From positions 1-64,000 of the forward strand of contig NZ_PPTH01000015.1 of assembly GCF_002954225.1 (NCBI RefSeq): DNA of 64,000 nt, in the 5' to 3' direction. Origin of the DNA: Arthrobacter ruber (GTDB lineage Bacteria > Actinomycetota > Actinomycetes > Actinomycetales > Micrococcaceae). How positions within the stretch are numbered: the first letter of the stretch is position 1; the number at the start of each line of letters is the position of its first letter. Position numbers and translations under genes: made by a program. The notes under the pieces were generated by a model. It made no database searches, was not told the DNA's origin, and saw nothing but the letters and a program-made list of their open reading frames with translations. Of the stretch, positions 45,011-53,047 are shown piece after piece.

Positions 45011-45706
45011 GTGACCCAGCAGGACCAGCACGACGACCGGTATTCCAGGACCCCGAGTGAGCGCGACCTCGACGTCCTCAGCCGGCAGCTCGGCCGACCC
45101 GTACGGGACGTCGTGGAGATCGGTGCCCGGTGTGCCTGCGGGAACCCGCTCGTCGCGACCACCGCCCCGCGCCTGTCGAACGGCATCCCGTTCCCCACGA
45201 CCTACTACCTCACCCACCCCGTCGTCACGGCGGCGGTGTCGCGCCTGGAGGCCGAGGGCGTGATGACCGAGATGAGCGCGCGGCTGGCCGCCGATCCGGA
45301 CCTCGGCGCCCGCTACCGGGCCGCCCACGAGGCGTACCTCACGGCACGCGCAGCGGTCGGGGAACGCGCGGGCACGGGACCCGTCCCCGAGATCGACGGC
45401 GTGTCCGCCGGCGGCATGCCGACCCGCGTCAAGTGCCTGCACGTGCTCGTGGGCCATGCCCTGGCCGCCGGCCCCGGCGTCAACCCGCTGGGCGACGAGG
45501 CCATCGGTCGCATCGCGGAATGGTGGACGCCGGAGCGCTGCTCCTGCGAGGGCGCCTGGGACACCACGGGCCAAGCACCCCATGCCGACCTCAGCCGCCA
45601 CACCAGGACTCAGGGGCTCGGCCCCGAGGAGCTCGAGGCGAAGCGCGCGGCACGCCGTGGCGCTGCCGGACACGCCGCACCCGCCGGACCCACCGAGGAG
45701 ACCTGA
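45011..45706 (+). CDS. DUF501 domain protein
   Basis: A protein of 231 aa. The conserved core runs from DLDVLSRQLGRP to about residue 190. It includes RCACGNPLVATTAPRLSNG, FPTTYYLTHP and the GMPTRVKCLHVLVGHALA block; six cysteines and several histidines suggest a metal site. Function unknown. The GTG start has AGGAAGGA upstream, and a small hairpin (44978-44996) lies just before that site. It ends in a TGATG overlap with ppx, so both are coupled. Confidence 0.88.
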   Translation: MTQQDQHDDRYSRTPSERDLDVLSRQLGRPVRDVVEIGARCACGNPLVATTAPRLSNGIPFPTTYYLTHPVVTAAVSRLEAEGVMTEMSARLAADPDLGARYRAAHEAYLTARAAVGERAGTGPVPEIDGVSAGGMPTRVKCLHVLVGHALAAGPGVNPLGDEAIGRIAEWWTPERCSCEGAWDTTGQAPHADLSRHTRTQGLGPEELEAKRAARRGAAGHAAPAGPTEET

Positions 45707-46650
45707 TGCGTACAGCTGCCATCGATTGCGGCACCAACTCCATCCGCCTGCTGATCGCCGACAGCGAGGACGGCGTCCTGACCGACGTCGTCCGGCTCAT
45801 GCGCGTGGTGCGCCTGGGCGAAGGCGTGGACGCCACCGGGCGACTGTCCGAGGCCGCCCTCACCCGCACCTTCGCCGCCGCGGAGGAGTACGCGGGACTC
45901 ATCGCGGAGCACGGCAACCCGCCCCTGCGCTTCGTGGCGACCTCGGCCTCGCGCGACGCCGAGAACCGCCAGGACTTCGTGGACGGCATCCGCTCCCGCC
46001 TCGGGGTGGAGCCCGAGGTGATCTCCGGTGACGAGGAGGCGCGCCTGTCCTTCGACGGAGCCGTCAGCGTCCTGGCGACGGCCGGACACGAGACGGTCCT
46101 CGTGATCGACGTCGGCGGCGGAAGCACGGAGTTCGTCGCGGGCACCGCCGCAGGGCTCATTGCGGCCCGCAGCACCGACATGGGCTGCGTGCGCTACACC
46201 GAGCGCTTCCTGCAGGACGACCCGCCCACCGACGGGCAGATCGAGGCGATGGAGGCCGAGGTGCGGCGCCTCATCGCCGAGGCGGCGGCCGAGGTGCCCC
46301 TCGAGCGCGTCACGAAGATCGTCGGCGTCGCCGGCAGCGTCACCACCGTGACGGCTCATGCCCTCGACCTGCCGACCTACCAGCCCGAGCGTATCCACGG
46401 CGCCGAGCTGCCCGTCACGGCGATCTCGGCAGCGGCGTCGGAGCTCCTGCACCTGCCCCGCGAGGCGCGCGCGGCGCTGCCCTACATGCACCCCGGCCGC
46501 GTCGACGTGATCGGCGCGGGCGCCCTCATCTGGAAGTGCGTCGTCGAGCATGTCGCCGGCGTCACCGGCGGGCGCGTCACGAGCGCGGTCTCCAGCGAGC
46601 ACGACATCCTGGACGGGATCGCGCTGAGCATCGCGGACCGGGTCCGGTGA
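45706..46650 (+). CDS. ppx: exopolyphosphatase, Ppx/GppA family
   Basis: A protein of 314 aa of the short actinobacterial type. It shows the actin-like ATPase phosphate loops AAIDCGTNSIRLLIAD and VLVIDVGGGSTEFV, EVISGDEEARLSF with the catalytic Glu, and GVAGSVTTVTA. It degrades polyphosphate or (p)ppGpp-type nucleotides. The ATG overlaps the DUF501 stop by one base; the next gene begins 4 bp after its stop. Confidence 0.92.
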   Translation: MRTAAIDCGTNSIRLLIADSEDGVLTDVVRLMRVVRLGEGVDATGRLSEAALTRTFAAAEEYAGLIAEHGNPPLRFVATSASRDAENRQDFVDGIRSRLGVEPEVISGDEEARLSFDGAVSVLATAGHETVLVIDVGGGSTEFVAGTAAGLIAARSTDMGCVRYTERFLQDDPPTDGQIEAMEAEVRRLIAEAAAEVPLERVTKIVGVAGSVTTVTAHALDLPTYQPERIHGAELPVTAISAAASELLHLPREARAALPYMHPGRVDVIGAGALIWKCVVEHVAGVTGGRVTSAVSSEHDILDGIALSIADRVR

Positions 46651-46654
46651 ACTG

Positions 46655-48073
46655 ATGCGCACCGGAGCGCCCCTGGCCGTCCGGACCGGCGCGGGGATCG
46701 CCGTCGCCCTCGCCGTCCTGCTGCCCACGGCCGTTCCCGCCGCCGCGGACGAGGTCCGCGACAGGGAGTACTGGCTCGAGGACTACGGCATCACCGAGGC
46801 CTGGAGGAGCACGCAGGGTGAGGGCGTCACCGTGGCCGTGATCGACAGCGGCATCGACGCGACCCATCCCGACCTCGCCGGCGCCGTGGTCGGTGGCACC
46901 GACGCCTCCGGCGCGGGCGACCCCGGGGGCCGGCGCGGCATCGGGGAGGTCCCCGCCCACGGCACCCTCGTCGGCACACTGCTCGCCGGGCGTGGCCATA
47001 CCGCCGGTCAGGGATCCGCACGGCCCACTCCCGGACCGTCGGGCGCACCGACGGCCGACACGTACGGCGAAGGCCCCGACGGCATCGTCGGTGTCGCGCC
47101 GAAGGCGGACCTGCTCGCCGTCTCCGTCTGGATCGAGGGCCCCACCAGCGGCCCCAACCCGGCCGGTGTGTCGGTCGATCAGCAGGTACCGGACGCCGTC
47201 CGCTGGGCGGTGGACAACGGCGCCGACGTCATCAACATGTCCCTCGGCAGCACCAGCACGTCCTGGCCCGAGAGCTGGGACGACGCCTTCCTGTACGCGG
47301 AGCAGAACGACGTCGTCATCGTCGCGGCCGCGGGCAACCGTGCGGGCGGCCTTGCGCAGGTCGGGGCACCCGCGACCATCCCCGGGGTGCTGGCCGTCGC
47401 CGGGCTCGACCGGTCCGGTGTCGCGAGCGCAGAGGCGTCCAGCGAGGGCATCAGCATCGCCGTCGCCGCGCCGTCCGAGAACCTCGTCGGAGGGCTGCCC
47501 GGCGGCCTGTACGCCGACTGGTCCGGGACGTCCGGTGCCGCACCCCTCGTGTCCGGCGTCGCGGCCCTCATCCGTGCCCGGCACCCCGAGCTCTCGGCGG
47601 CACAGGTGGTCAACCGGATCGTGGCCACGGCCAGGGACGCCGGCGCGCCCGGTTTCGACACCCTCTACGGTTACGGCATCCTCGACGTCGCCGCCGCCGT
47701 CGGGGCAGACATCGCCGTGCCGCAGGAGAACCAGCTCGGCAGCATGGCCGAGTGGATCCAGCTCTACCGGAGGGGCGGCGCGACACCCGCCCCGACGCCG
47801 GCCGCGCCCCCGGCCCCCGCGCCCGAGGTGATCCCGGCGCCCCCCGCGCCGCAGGCGGAGGACCCCCGCGCCGCCGGACGCGACGTGCCCGCCTACGTGG
47901 TGCTCGGCTTCGGCGGCCTCCTGCTCGCGGTGCTGCTGGGCGGGACCGTGCATGTCCTGCGGGTGGGACGGTCCGCGGCCTCCCAGGAGGACGACAGTGG
48001 GCGGTCCGAATACGCCGGGGATGCCGCGAACGTGCCCGACGCCCCGGATGTTCCGGGGCCCTCCCGGAGCTAG
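46655..48073 (+). CDS. membrane-anchored S8 (subtilisin/mycosin-like) serine protease
   Basis: A protein of 472 aa. The signal peptide ends near AVPAAADE. The catalytic triad is Asp64 (VAVIDSGID), His102 (VPAHGTLVG) and Ser293 (GTSGAAPLVSG), with oxyanion Asn228 (AAAGN). A Pro/Ala linker, one C-terminal membrane helix (YVVLGFGGLLLAVLLGG) and a short acidic tail follow. This layout matches type VII secretion mycosins, but no ESX genes are in view. The start follows ppx by 4 bp with GGTGA upstream. Confidence 0.9.
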   Translation: MRTGAPLAVRTGAGIAVALAVLLPTAVPAAADEVRDREYWLEDYGITEAWRSTQGEGVTVAVIDSGIDATHPDLAGAVVGGTDASGAGDPGGRRGIGEVPAHGTLVGTLLAGRGHTAGQGSARPTPGPSGAPTADTYGEGPDGIVGVAPKADLLAVSVWIEGPTSGPNPAGVSVDQQVPDAVRWAVDNGADVINMSLGSTSTSWPESWDDAFLYAEQNDVVIVAAAGNRAGGLAQVGAPATIPGVLAVAGLDRSGVASAEASSEGISIAVAAPSENLVGGLPGGLYADWSGTSGAAPLVSGVAALIRARHPELSAAQVVNRIVATARDAGAPGFDTLYGYGILDVAAAVGADIAVPQENQLGSMAEWIQLYRRGGATPAPTPAAPPAPAPEVIPAPPAPQAEDPRAAGRDVPAYVVLGFGGLLLAVLLGGTVHVLRVGRSAASQEDDSGRSEYAGDAANVPDAPDVPGPSRS

Positions 48074-48095
48074 TGAAGATTTTCACAAACTCCGG

Positions 48096-48101
48096 TAGCA
48101 T
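48096..48101 (+). promoter_or_regulatory. -10 box giving a leaderless ndh transcript
   Basis: TAGCAT ends 7 nt before the ATG at 48109; there is no ribosome binding site between. Confidence 0.55.
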
Positions 48102-48108
48102 CGGTGGC

Positions 48109-49548
48109 ATGGCATCGAACCCACACTTCTCCGACCGCCCGCGCATCCTCGTCGTCGGCGGCGGTTACGTAGGCCTGTACGTCGCGCACAGGCTGCAGAA
48201 GCAGGTCAAGGCCCACGGCGGCATCGTCACGCTGGTGGACCCCCTGCCCTACATGACCTACCAGCCCTTCCTCCCCGAGGTGGCTGCCGGCAGCATCGAG
48301 CCGCGTCACGCGATCGTCTCCCACCGCAAGCACCTCCGCAAGACCGAGCTGATCTCGGGCAAGGTCACCTCGATCAACCACGCCGGCCGCACCGCCGCCA
48401 TCACCCCCACGGGCGGCGGAGAGCCCTTCGAGCTCGGGTACACCGACGTCGTCGTCGCCGCCGGCTCCATCACGCGTACCTTCCCGATCGACGGTCTGAA
48501 GGACCAGGGCATCGGCCTCAAGACCATCGAGGAGGCCGTGGCCCTGCGTGACAGGATGCTCGAGCGCATCGAGACCGGCTCGGTGATGCCCGCAGGCCCG
48601 GAGCGCGACCGCGCCCTGACCTTCGTGGTCGTCGGCGGCGGCTTCGCCGGCATCGAGGCCATCACCGAGATGGAGGATGCGGCACGCGACGCCGTGAAGG
48701 CCAATGCCCGCCTCAGCCGTTCGGACCTCCGCTTCGTCCTCGTCGAGGCCATGGGGCGCATCATGCCCGAGGTCACCGCCGAGCAGGCCGAGTGGGTCGT
48801 GGAGCACCTGCGCTCCCGCGAGATCGAGGTCCTGCTCAACACCTCGCTCGCCAGTGCCGTCGACGGCACGCTCAAGCTCATCAACATGCCGGACAAGACG
48901 CCTGCCGACGAGTTCGGGACCGACACCCTCCTGTGGACCGCAGGCGTCCAGGCCAACCCCGTGGTCCGCTCCACCGACTTCCCCGTGGACGAGCGCGGCC
49001 GCGTCCGCGCCACCCCCGAACTGCGCATCACGGGCGACGACGGGCCCATTCAGCATGCATGGACCGCGGGCGATGTCGCGGCCGTACCCGACCTGACCGG
49101 TGGGGGAGTGGGAGGCTTCTGCGTCCCCAACGCCCAGCACGCCGTACGCCAGGCGAAGCTGCTCGCAGCCAACATCCTCGCCGCGAACTACGGTGTCGGC
49201 GAGGTCAAGGAATACCGCCACACCAACCTCGGGGCCGTCGCCGGTTTCGGCCAGTTCAAGGGTGTCGCGAACATCATGGGCTTCGGCATGAAGGGCTTCC
49301 CGGCCTGGCTCGCCCACCGTGGCTACCACGGCTTCGCCATGCCGATGTACGAGCGCAAGGCGCGCGTGATCATCAACTGGAGCATGAGCTTCCTGTTCGG
49401 CCGGGACCTCGCCCCGCTGTCCGACCTGCAGGAGCCGCAGCGCCAGTTCCGTGAAGCGGCCACCCCGCCGCCCAGGAAGGACACCGCGCTGCAGAGCCAG
49501 CCGCCGACGCCGGCCGGCCAGGCTGCATCGGCGAAGGCGTCGGCCTAG
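48109..49548 (+). CDS. ndh: type II NADH dehydrogenase
   Basis: A protein of 479 aa. The FAD loop is at the start (RILVVGGGYVGLYVA) and the NADH loop in the middle (TFVVVGGGFAGIEAI). The C-terminal amphipathic region (FAMPMYERKARVIINW, then MSFLFGRD) should dock it to the membrane. It oxidises NADH and reduces menaquinone without pumping protons. The frame runs open upstream into the protease gene, but the ATG at 48109 fits both the fold and the promoter. Strong terminator after it. Confidence 0.92.
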   Translation: MASNPHFSDRPRILVVGGGYVGLYVAHRLQKQVKAHGGIVTLVDPLPYMTYQPFLPEVAAGSIEPRHAIVSHRKHLRKTELISGKVTSINHAGRTAAITPTGGGEPFELGYTDVVVAAGSITRTFPIDGLKDQGIGLKTIEEAVALRDRMLERIETGSVMPAGPERDRALTFVVVGGGFAGIEAITEMEDAARDAVKANARLSRSDLRFVLVEAMGRIMPEVTAEQAEWVVEHLRSREIEVLLNTSLASAVDGTLKLINMPDKTPADEFGTDTLLWTAGVQANPVVRSTDFPVDERGRVRATPELRITGDDGPIQHAWTAGDVAAVPDLTGGGVGGFCVPNAQHAVRQAKLLAANILAANYGVGEVKEYRHTNLGAVAGFGQFKGVANIMGFGMKGFPAWLAHRGYHGFAMPMYERKARVIINWSMSFLFGRDLAPLSDLQEPQRQFREAATPPPRKDTALQSQPPTPAGQAASAKASA

Positions 49549-49571
49549 GCGTCCGGCAGCACCAGTACACG

Positions 49572-49610
49572 AGAACGACGGCGACCGCATGCCCGGGTCG
49601 CCGTCGTTCT
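49572..49610 (+). terminator. hairpin terminator after ndh
   Basis: A 15-bp perfect inverted repeat (49572-49586 with 49596-49610), loop of 9 nt, lies just after the ndh stop. Confidence 0.82.
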
Positions 49611-49645
49611 GCGTTCACGCCGACACGCCATCCCGCGGGCCGCGG

Positions 49646-49651
49646 TAGGCT
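49646..49651 (+). promoter_or_regulatory. -10 box of the tRNA gene
   Basis: TAGGCT lies 14 bp before the mature tRNA 5' end, giving a short precursor. Confidence 0.5.
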
Positions 49652-49665
49652 GGAGCGTCCGGCCG

Positions 49666-49741
49666 GCCCCAGTAGCCCAATGGCAGAGGCAGCAGACTTA
49701 AAATCTGTTCAGTCAGGGTTCGAGTCCCTGCTGGGGCACCA
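49666..49741 (+). tRNA. tRNA with UAA anticodon (Leu by anticodon), short variable loop
   Basis: A 76-nt cloverleaf with encoded CCA. Acceptor GCCCCAG pairs with CTGGGGC, D-stem GCC/GGC, anticodon stem GCAGA/TCTGT, T-stem CAGGG/CCCTG with loop TTCGAGT. The anticodon loop CTTAAAA places TAA at 34-36, which reads UUA. The discriminator is A73, as in tRNA-Leu. The variable loop is only TCAGT (5 nt), while bacterial tRNA-Leu normally has a long variable arm. The structure is otherwise sound. Identity is therefore Leu by anticodon but atypical in class. Confidence 0.85.
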
Positions 49742-49824
49742 TGGCGCCACGTCCACCCCAGCCCTCCGTAGCCGATGGCCAGCGGGATCCTCGGCGCCCT
49801 CTGTCAAGGGTCCGATGCGGCGCA

Positions 49825-49840
49825 TGTGACGAGCGTTACA
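49825..49840 (+). promoter_or_regulatory. Crp/GlxR-type operator upstream of livK
   Basis: TGTGACGAGCGTTACA matches the Crp-family palindrome TGTGA-N6-TCACA at all but one defined position. It overlaps a second inverted repeat, GTTACA-AGGA-TGTAAC (49835-49850). A possible -10 box (TTATCT, 49860-49865) would put the site near -40, where activators sit. A close copy precedes livH. Confidence 0.55.
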
Positions 49841-49960
49841 AGGATGTAACCCGATTCCCTTATCTCAGACACAAATTTGGATTAGCTTTTCCTACAAGCC
49901 AGGAACACCTGGCAACAGCATCAAAGGCAGTGAGAGCCTTTCGGTCGAGGAGACTAATTA

Positions 49961-51361
49961 ATGATTGCAACACGAAACCCGGTGCGTTCCGGCATCGGGG
50001 AGAGTGCCCCGCGAGCGGCGAAGGTCGCGGCACTGGGCCTTGGCATCGCGCTCTTCGCCTCCGGCTGTGGCGGCTCCTCGGGCACCGAGAGCGAGACCGC
50101 CGAGACCGAGAGCGGCACCGCGACCTCGGCAGCCGCAGCGTCGGCGCTGGCATGCCCCGAGAGCGAGGGAGGTGCCGGCGAGGAGCAGGGCGAGAAGGGC
50201 GACCCCGCCGCCGTCCCCGCCAGCAAGACCACGAGCCCTGAGCCGCTGAAGCTCGGCTCCATCCTGCCGACCACCGGAACCCTCGCGTTCCTCGGCCCGC
50301 CCGAGATCGCCGGCGTCAACCTCGCTGTCAACCAGGTCAACGAGGCCGGGGGAGTCCTCGGCCAGCAGGTCTCGATCACCCACCGCGACTCCGGCGACAC
50401 CACCACCGACATCGCCACCCAGTCCGTGACGGACCTGCTCTCGCAGGACGTCAGCGCGATCATCGGAGCCGCGTCCTCGGGTGTCTCGAAGACCGTCATC
50501 AACCAGATCACCGGCGCCGGCGTGGTGCAGTTCTCGCCCGCCAACACGGCGGCCGAGTTCACCGACTGGGACGACAAGGGCCTGTACTTCCGTACCGCTC
50601 CCTCCGACATCCTCCAGGGCCGTACGCTCGGCAACTACATCATGGAGTGCGGCGCCCAGACCGTAGGCATGATCACCCTGAACGATGCCTACGGCACCGG
50701 ACTGCAGGGCACCATCCAGGAGACCGTCGAGGGTGCAGGCGGCCAGGTCGTCGCGAACGAGATGTTCAACACGGGTGACTCGCAGTTCTCGAGCCAGGTG
50801 GACGCCATCGCCGCCGCGAAGCCGGACGCACTCGTGCTGATCAGCTTCGACGAGGCCAAGAGCATCGTCCCGCTGCTCGTCGCCAAGGGCGTCGAGGCGA
50901 GCTCGATCTTCATGGTCGACGGCAACACCTCCGACTACAGCAAGGACCTGGAGCCCGGGACGCTCGAGGGCGCCCAGGGCACCATCCCCGGCCCCTTCAC
51001 CGGTTCCAGCTTCCAGGAGGCCCTCGCCACGGTCGACCCCGCCCTGAACAGCTTCGCGTATTCCGGCGAGAGCTACGACGCCGTGAACCTCATCGCGCTC
51101 GCCTCCGAGGCCGCAGGGAGCGTCGAGGGGACCGCCATCGCCGCTCAGCTCGCGTCCGTGTCCAAGGACGGCACCAAGTGCTTCGACTTCGCCGGCTGCG
51201 TGACCCTGCTGCGCAACGGTGAGGACATCGACTACGACGGCATCTCCGGGCCGGTCACCTTCGACGAGAAGGGCGATCCCACCGAGGCCGCCATCGGTAT
51301 CTACAAGTACGACGCCGACAACAAGCCCCAGCCGAGCCGTTCCGAGGTCGGCAAGCTCTAG
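49961..51361 (+). CDS. livK: branched-chain amino acid type ABC substrate-binding lipoprotein
   Basis: A protein of 466 aa. The lipoprotein signal ends ALFASGCGG. A low-complexity Ser/Thr/Glu linker of about 65 residues follows, then a type I binding fold of the LivK/J family (GSILPTTGTLAFLGPPEI). It should deliver branched-chain or other amino acids or amides to LivHMGF; the exact ligand is unknown. The ATG at 49961 has GAGGAG 8 nt upstream. It is separated from livHMGF by one gene and points the other way, so it is a separate unit. Confidence 0.88.
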   Translation: MIATRNPVRSGIGESAPRAAKVAALGLGIALFASGCGGSSGTESETAETESGTATSAAAASALACPESEGGAGEEQGEKGDPAAVPASKTTSPEPLKLGSILPTTGTLAFLGPPEIAGVNLAVNQVNEAGGVLGQQVSITHRDSGDTTTDIATQSVTDLLSQDVSAIIGAASSGVSKTVINQITGAGVVQFSPANTAAEFTDWDDKGLYFRTAPSDILQGRTLGNYIMECGAQTVGMITLNDAYGTGLQGTIQETVEGAGGQVVANEMFNTGDSQFSSQVDAIAAAKPDALVLISFDEAKSIVPLLVAKGVEASSIFMVDGNTSDYSKDLEPGTLEGAQGTIPGPFTGSSFQEALATVDPALNSFAYSGESYDAVNLIALASEAAGSVEGTAIAAQLASVSKDGTKCFDFAGCVTLLRNGEDIDYDGISGPVTFDEKGDPTEAAIGIYKYDADNKPQPSRSEVGKL

Positions 51362-51397
51362 GGCTCCCCGCCGGCCTCCGCGCCGGCAGCAGCACAG

Positions 51398-51448
51398 CAG
51401 AAGGCCCCGGCCGCCCTTCCTCCCGGAAGGTGCGGCCGGGGCCTTCTG
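51398..51448. terminator. long hairpin between livK and the convergent gene
   Basis: A 17-bp perfect inverted repeat (51398-51414 with 51432-51448); the loop is itself able to pair (CCTTCC/GGAAGG). It sits between two convergent stops. Confidence 0.85.
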
Positions 51449-51461
51449 GCGTTCAGGGCGG

Positions 51462-52175
51462 TCAGGGGGAGTCGCCGGGCTCCCGCCGCGAGAGGGCGTA
51501 GGAGGGCTCTCTCACCTTCCGGGCCCACTCGTAGGTCCCGGCGCCCGCGAGGGGGTGCAGGACGGCGTCGAACCGCAGGTCCTTCTCCTCCGCGTCGGGG
51601 TTCAGCCGCAGCGTGAGCGTGCCGAAGTGCTGCCAGCGGCCGCGTGGCGTGGCGAAGTAGAGCCCGAGCTGCCACGGTGCCTCTCCCAGTGAGCGCGTGA
51701 AGCCGCGCAGGGACGAGGGGAGGCCTGCCGGGGCGATCGTCCGGGCTCCGAGCACCACGGGCCCGGTATCGCCCCGGTAGGGCATCATGGTGCCCAGCGG
51801 GGCCCGGGAGATGCTGAGTCTCGGCACCAGCACGAAGCGGCCCGGGAACGACCAGCCCGTCGAGGACAGCAGGATGTCGGAGAACGTGGACGGGGCAGGC
51901 CCGGCCTCCGGGTGGTGGAAGCGCACCGCGAGCCCGACGATGTCCGGCAGCCCGTCCGGGGTCCCGGCGGACCGCGAGAGGCGCGCCGTGGCGGTTCCCC
52001 CGCCCGGCTGGTCGATCCAGGCGATGCCGCTGGAGAGCCCGTGGTCGTGCACGGTCACGGCCCCGTCCAGCCTCAGCCCGCGCGAGTGGATGGGGCGGTG
52101 CCGCCGGACGTGCTTGATGCCGCGGAACAGGACCTCGAAGCCCTTGCCGATCGCGCTGCTGGCCAGTCCTGCCAT
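51462..52175 (-). CDS. uncharacterised protein with weak catalase-fold resemblance
   Basis: A protein of 237 aa from the ATG at 52175 (GGAAGGGCGG upstream). No signal peptide or membrane helix. The stretch TARLSRSAGTPDGLPDIVGL, then AVRFHHPE, loosely recalls the catalase-related pattern in which a beta-barrel segment is followed by G-x-A-x-R/K-F, but the heme-site residues of catalases are not evident. I do not recognise a firm family. It lies 131 bp downstream of livF on the same strand and could be co-transcribed with livHMGF. Confidence 0.65.
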   Translation of the reverse strand: MAGLASSAIGKGFEVLFRGIKHVRRHRPIHSRGLRLDGAVTVHDHGLSSGIAWIDQPGGGTATARLSRSAGTPDGLPDIVGLAVRFHHPEAGPAPSTFSDILLSSTGWSFPGRFVLVPRLSISRAPLGTMMPYRGDTGPVVLGARTIAPAGLPSSLRGFTRSLGEAPWQLGLYFATPRGRWQHFGTLTLRLNPDAEEKDLRFDAVLHPLAGAGTYEWARKVREPSYALSRREPGDSP

Positions 52176-52306
52176 GAGTCCGCCCTTCCTCGAGAGGGCG
52201 CCGTCCGGCGTCCCTCCTGCCAACGTATCGGCCCGGACATGCGGATGGGCGGAACCGTTGCCGGTCCCGCCCATCCCTTGCGCTTCAGGCCTGCATAGGC
52301 TGGACC

Positions 52307-53047
52307 TCAGGCGGTGTCCGCGAGGGTGCCGAGGTAGAGCTGGATGACCTTGGGATCCTTCATCAGCTCGCGCCCGGTGCCCGTGTAGGCGTCCCTGCCC
52401 TGGTCCAGCACGTACGCCCGGTCGCAGATCTGCAGGCAGCGGCGGGCGTTCTGCTCCACCATGATCACCGAGACCCCGGCCCGGTTGATCTCATGGACGC
52501 GCAGGAACGTCTCGTCCTGCTTCACGGGGGAGAGGCCCGCCGACGGCTCGTCGAGCAGCAGCACGGCGGGGTCCATCATCAGCGCCCGGCCCATGGCGAC
52601 CATCTGCCGCTCGCCGCCGGAGAGCGAGCCGGCGCGCTGCGCCTTCCGCTTGCCCAGCTCGGGGAAGAGGCTCGCGACGAAGTCGAAGCGCTCCTTGAAG
52701 TCCTTGGGCCGCTGGAACATCCCCATCTGGAGGTTCTCCTCGATGGTCAGCGTGGAGAAGACGTTGTTGTTCTGCGGCACGAAGCCCACGCCCCGGCTGA
52801 CCAGCTTGTTGGCCTTCAGCCCCGTGAGGTCCTGGCCGCGCACCACGACGGTGCCCGAGTGGACCTTCACGAGGCCGAACATGGCCTTCAGGAGCGTGGA
52901 CTTGCCCGCCCCGTTCGGCCCGATGATGCCGATGAGCTCGCCCCGGCGGGCCTCGATGCTGCAGCCGTTGAGGATGTTCACACCGGGCAGGTACCCGGCC
53001 ACGAGGTCGGTGACCTTGACGACGGAGTCGCCCTCGAATTCAGCCAT
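52307..53047 (-). CDS. livF: branched-chain amino acid ABC transporter ATPase LivF
   Basis: A protein of 246 aa with Walker A GPNGAGKST, signature GSLSGGERQMVAMGRAL, and LLLDEPSAGLSP, then VEQNARRCLQICDRAYVLDQG, the LivF hallmark. It forms the ATPase pair with LivG. The ATG overlaps the livG stop by one base (TAATG). Confidence 0.92.
   Translation of the reverse strand: MAEFEGDSVVKVTDLVAGYLPGVNILNGCSIEARRGELIGIIGPNGAGKSTLLKAMFGLVKVHSGTVVVRGQDLTGLKANKLVSRGVGFVPQNNNVFSTLTIEENLQMGMFQRPKDFKERFDFVASLFPELGKRKAQRAGSLSGGERQMVAMGRALMMDPAVLLLDEPSAGLSPVKQDETFLRVHEINRAGVSVIMVEQNARRCLQICDRAYVLDQGRDAYTGTGRELMKDPKVIQLYLGTLADTA

Noticed and set aside
49666-49741. Reading the tRNA as a stop-codon suppressor (anticodon UUA)
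   Set aside because: A 5-bp anticodon stem and 7-nt loop place UAA, not UUA, at positions 34-36.
52296-52301. TAGGCT on the plus strand near the livF end
   Set aside because: No plus-strand gene follows; it may be chance or an antisense start, which sequence alone cannot show.
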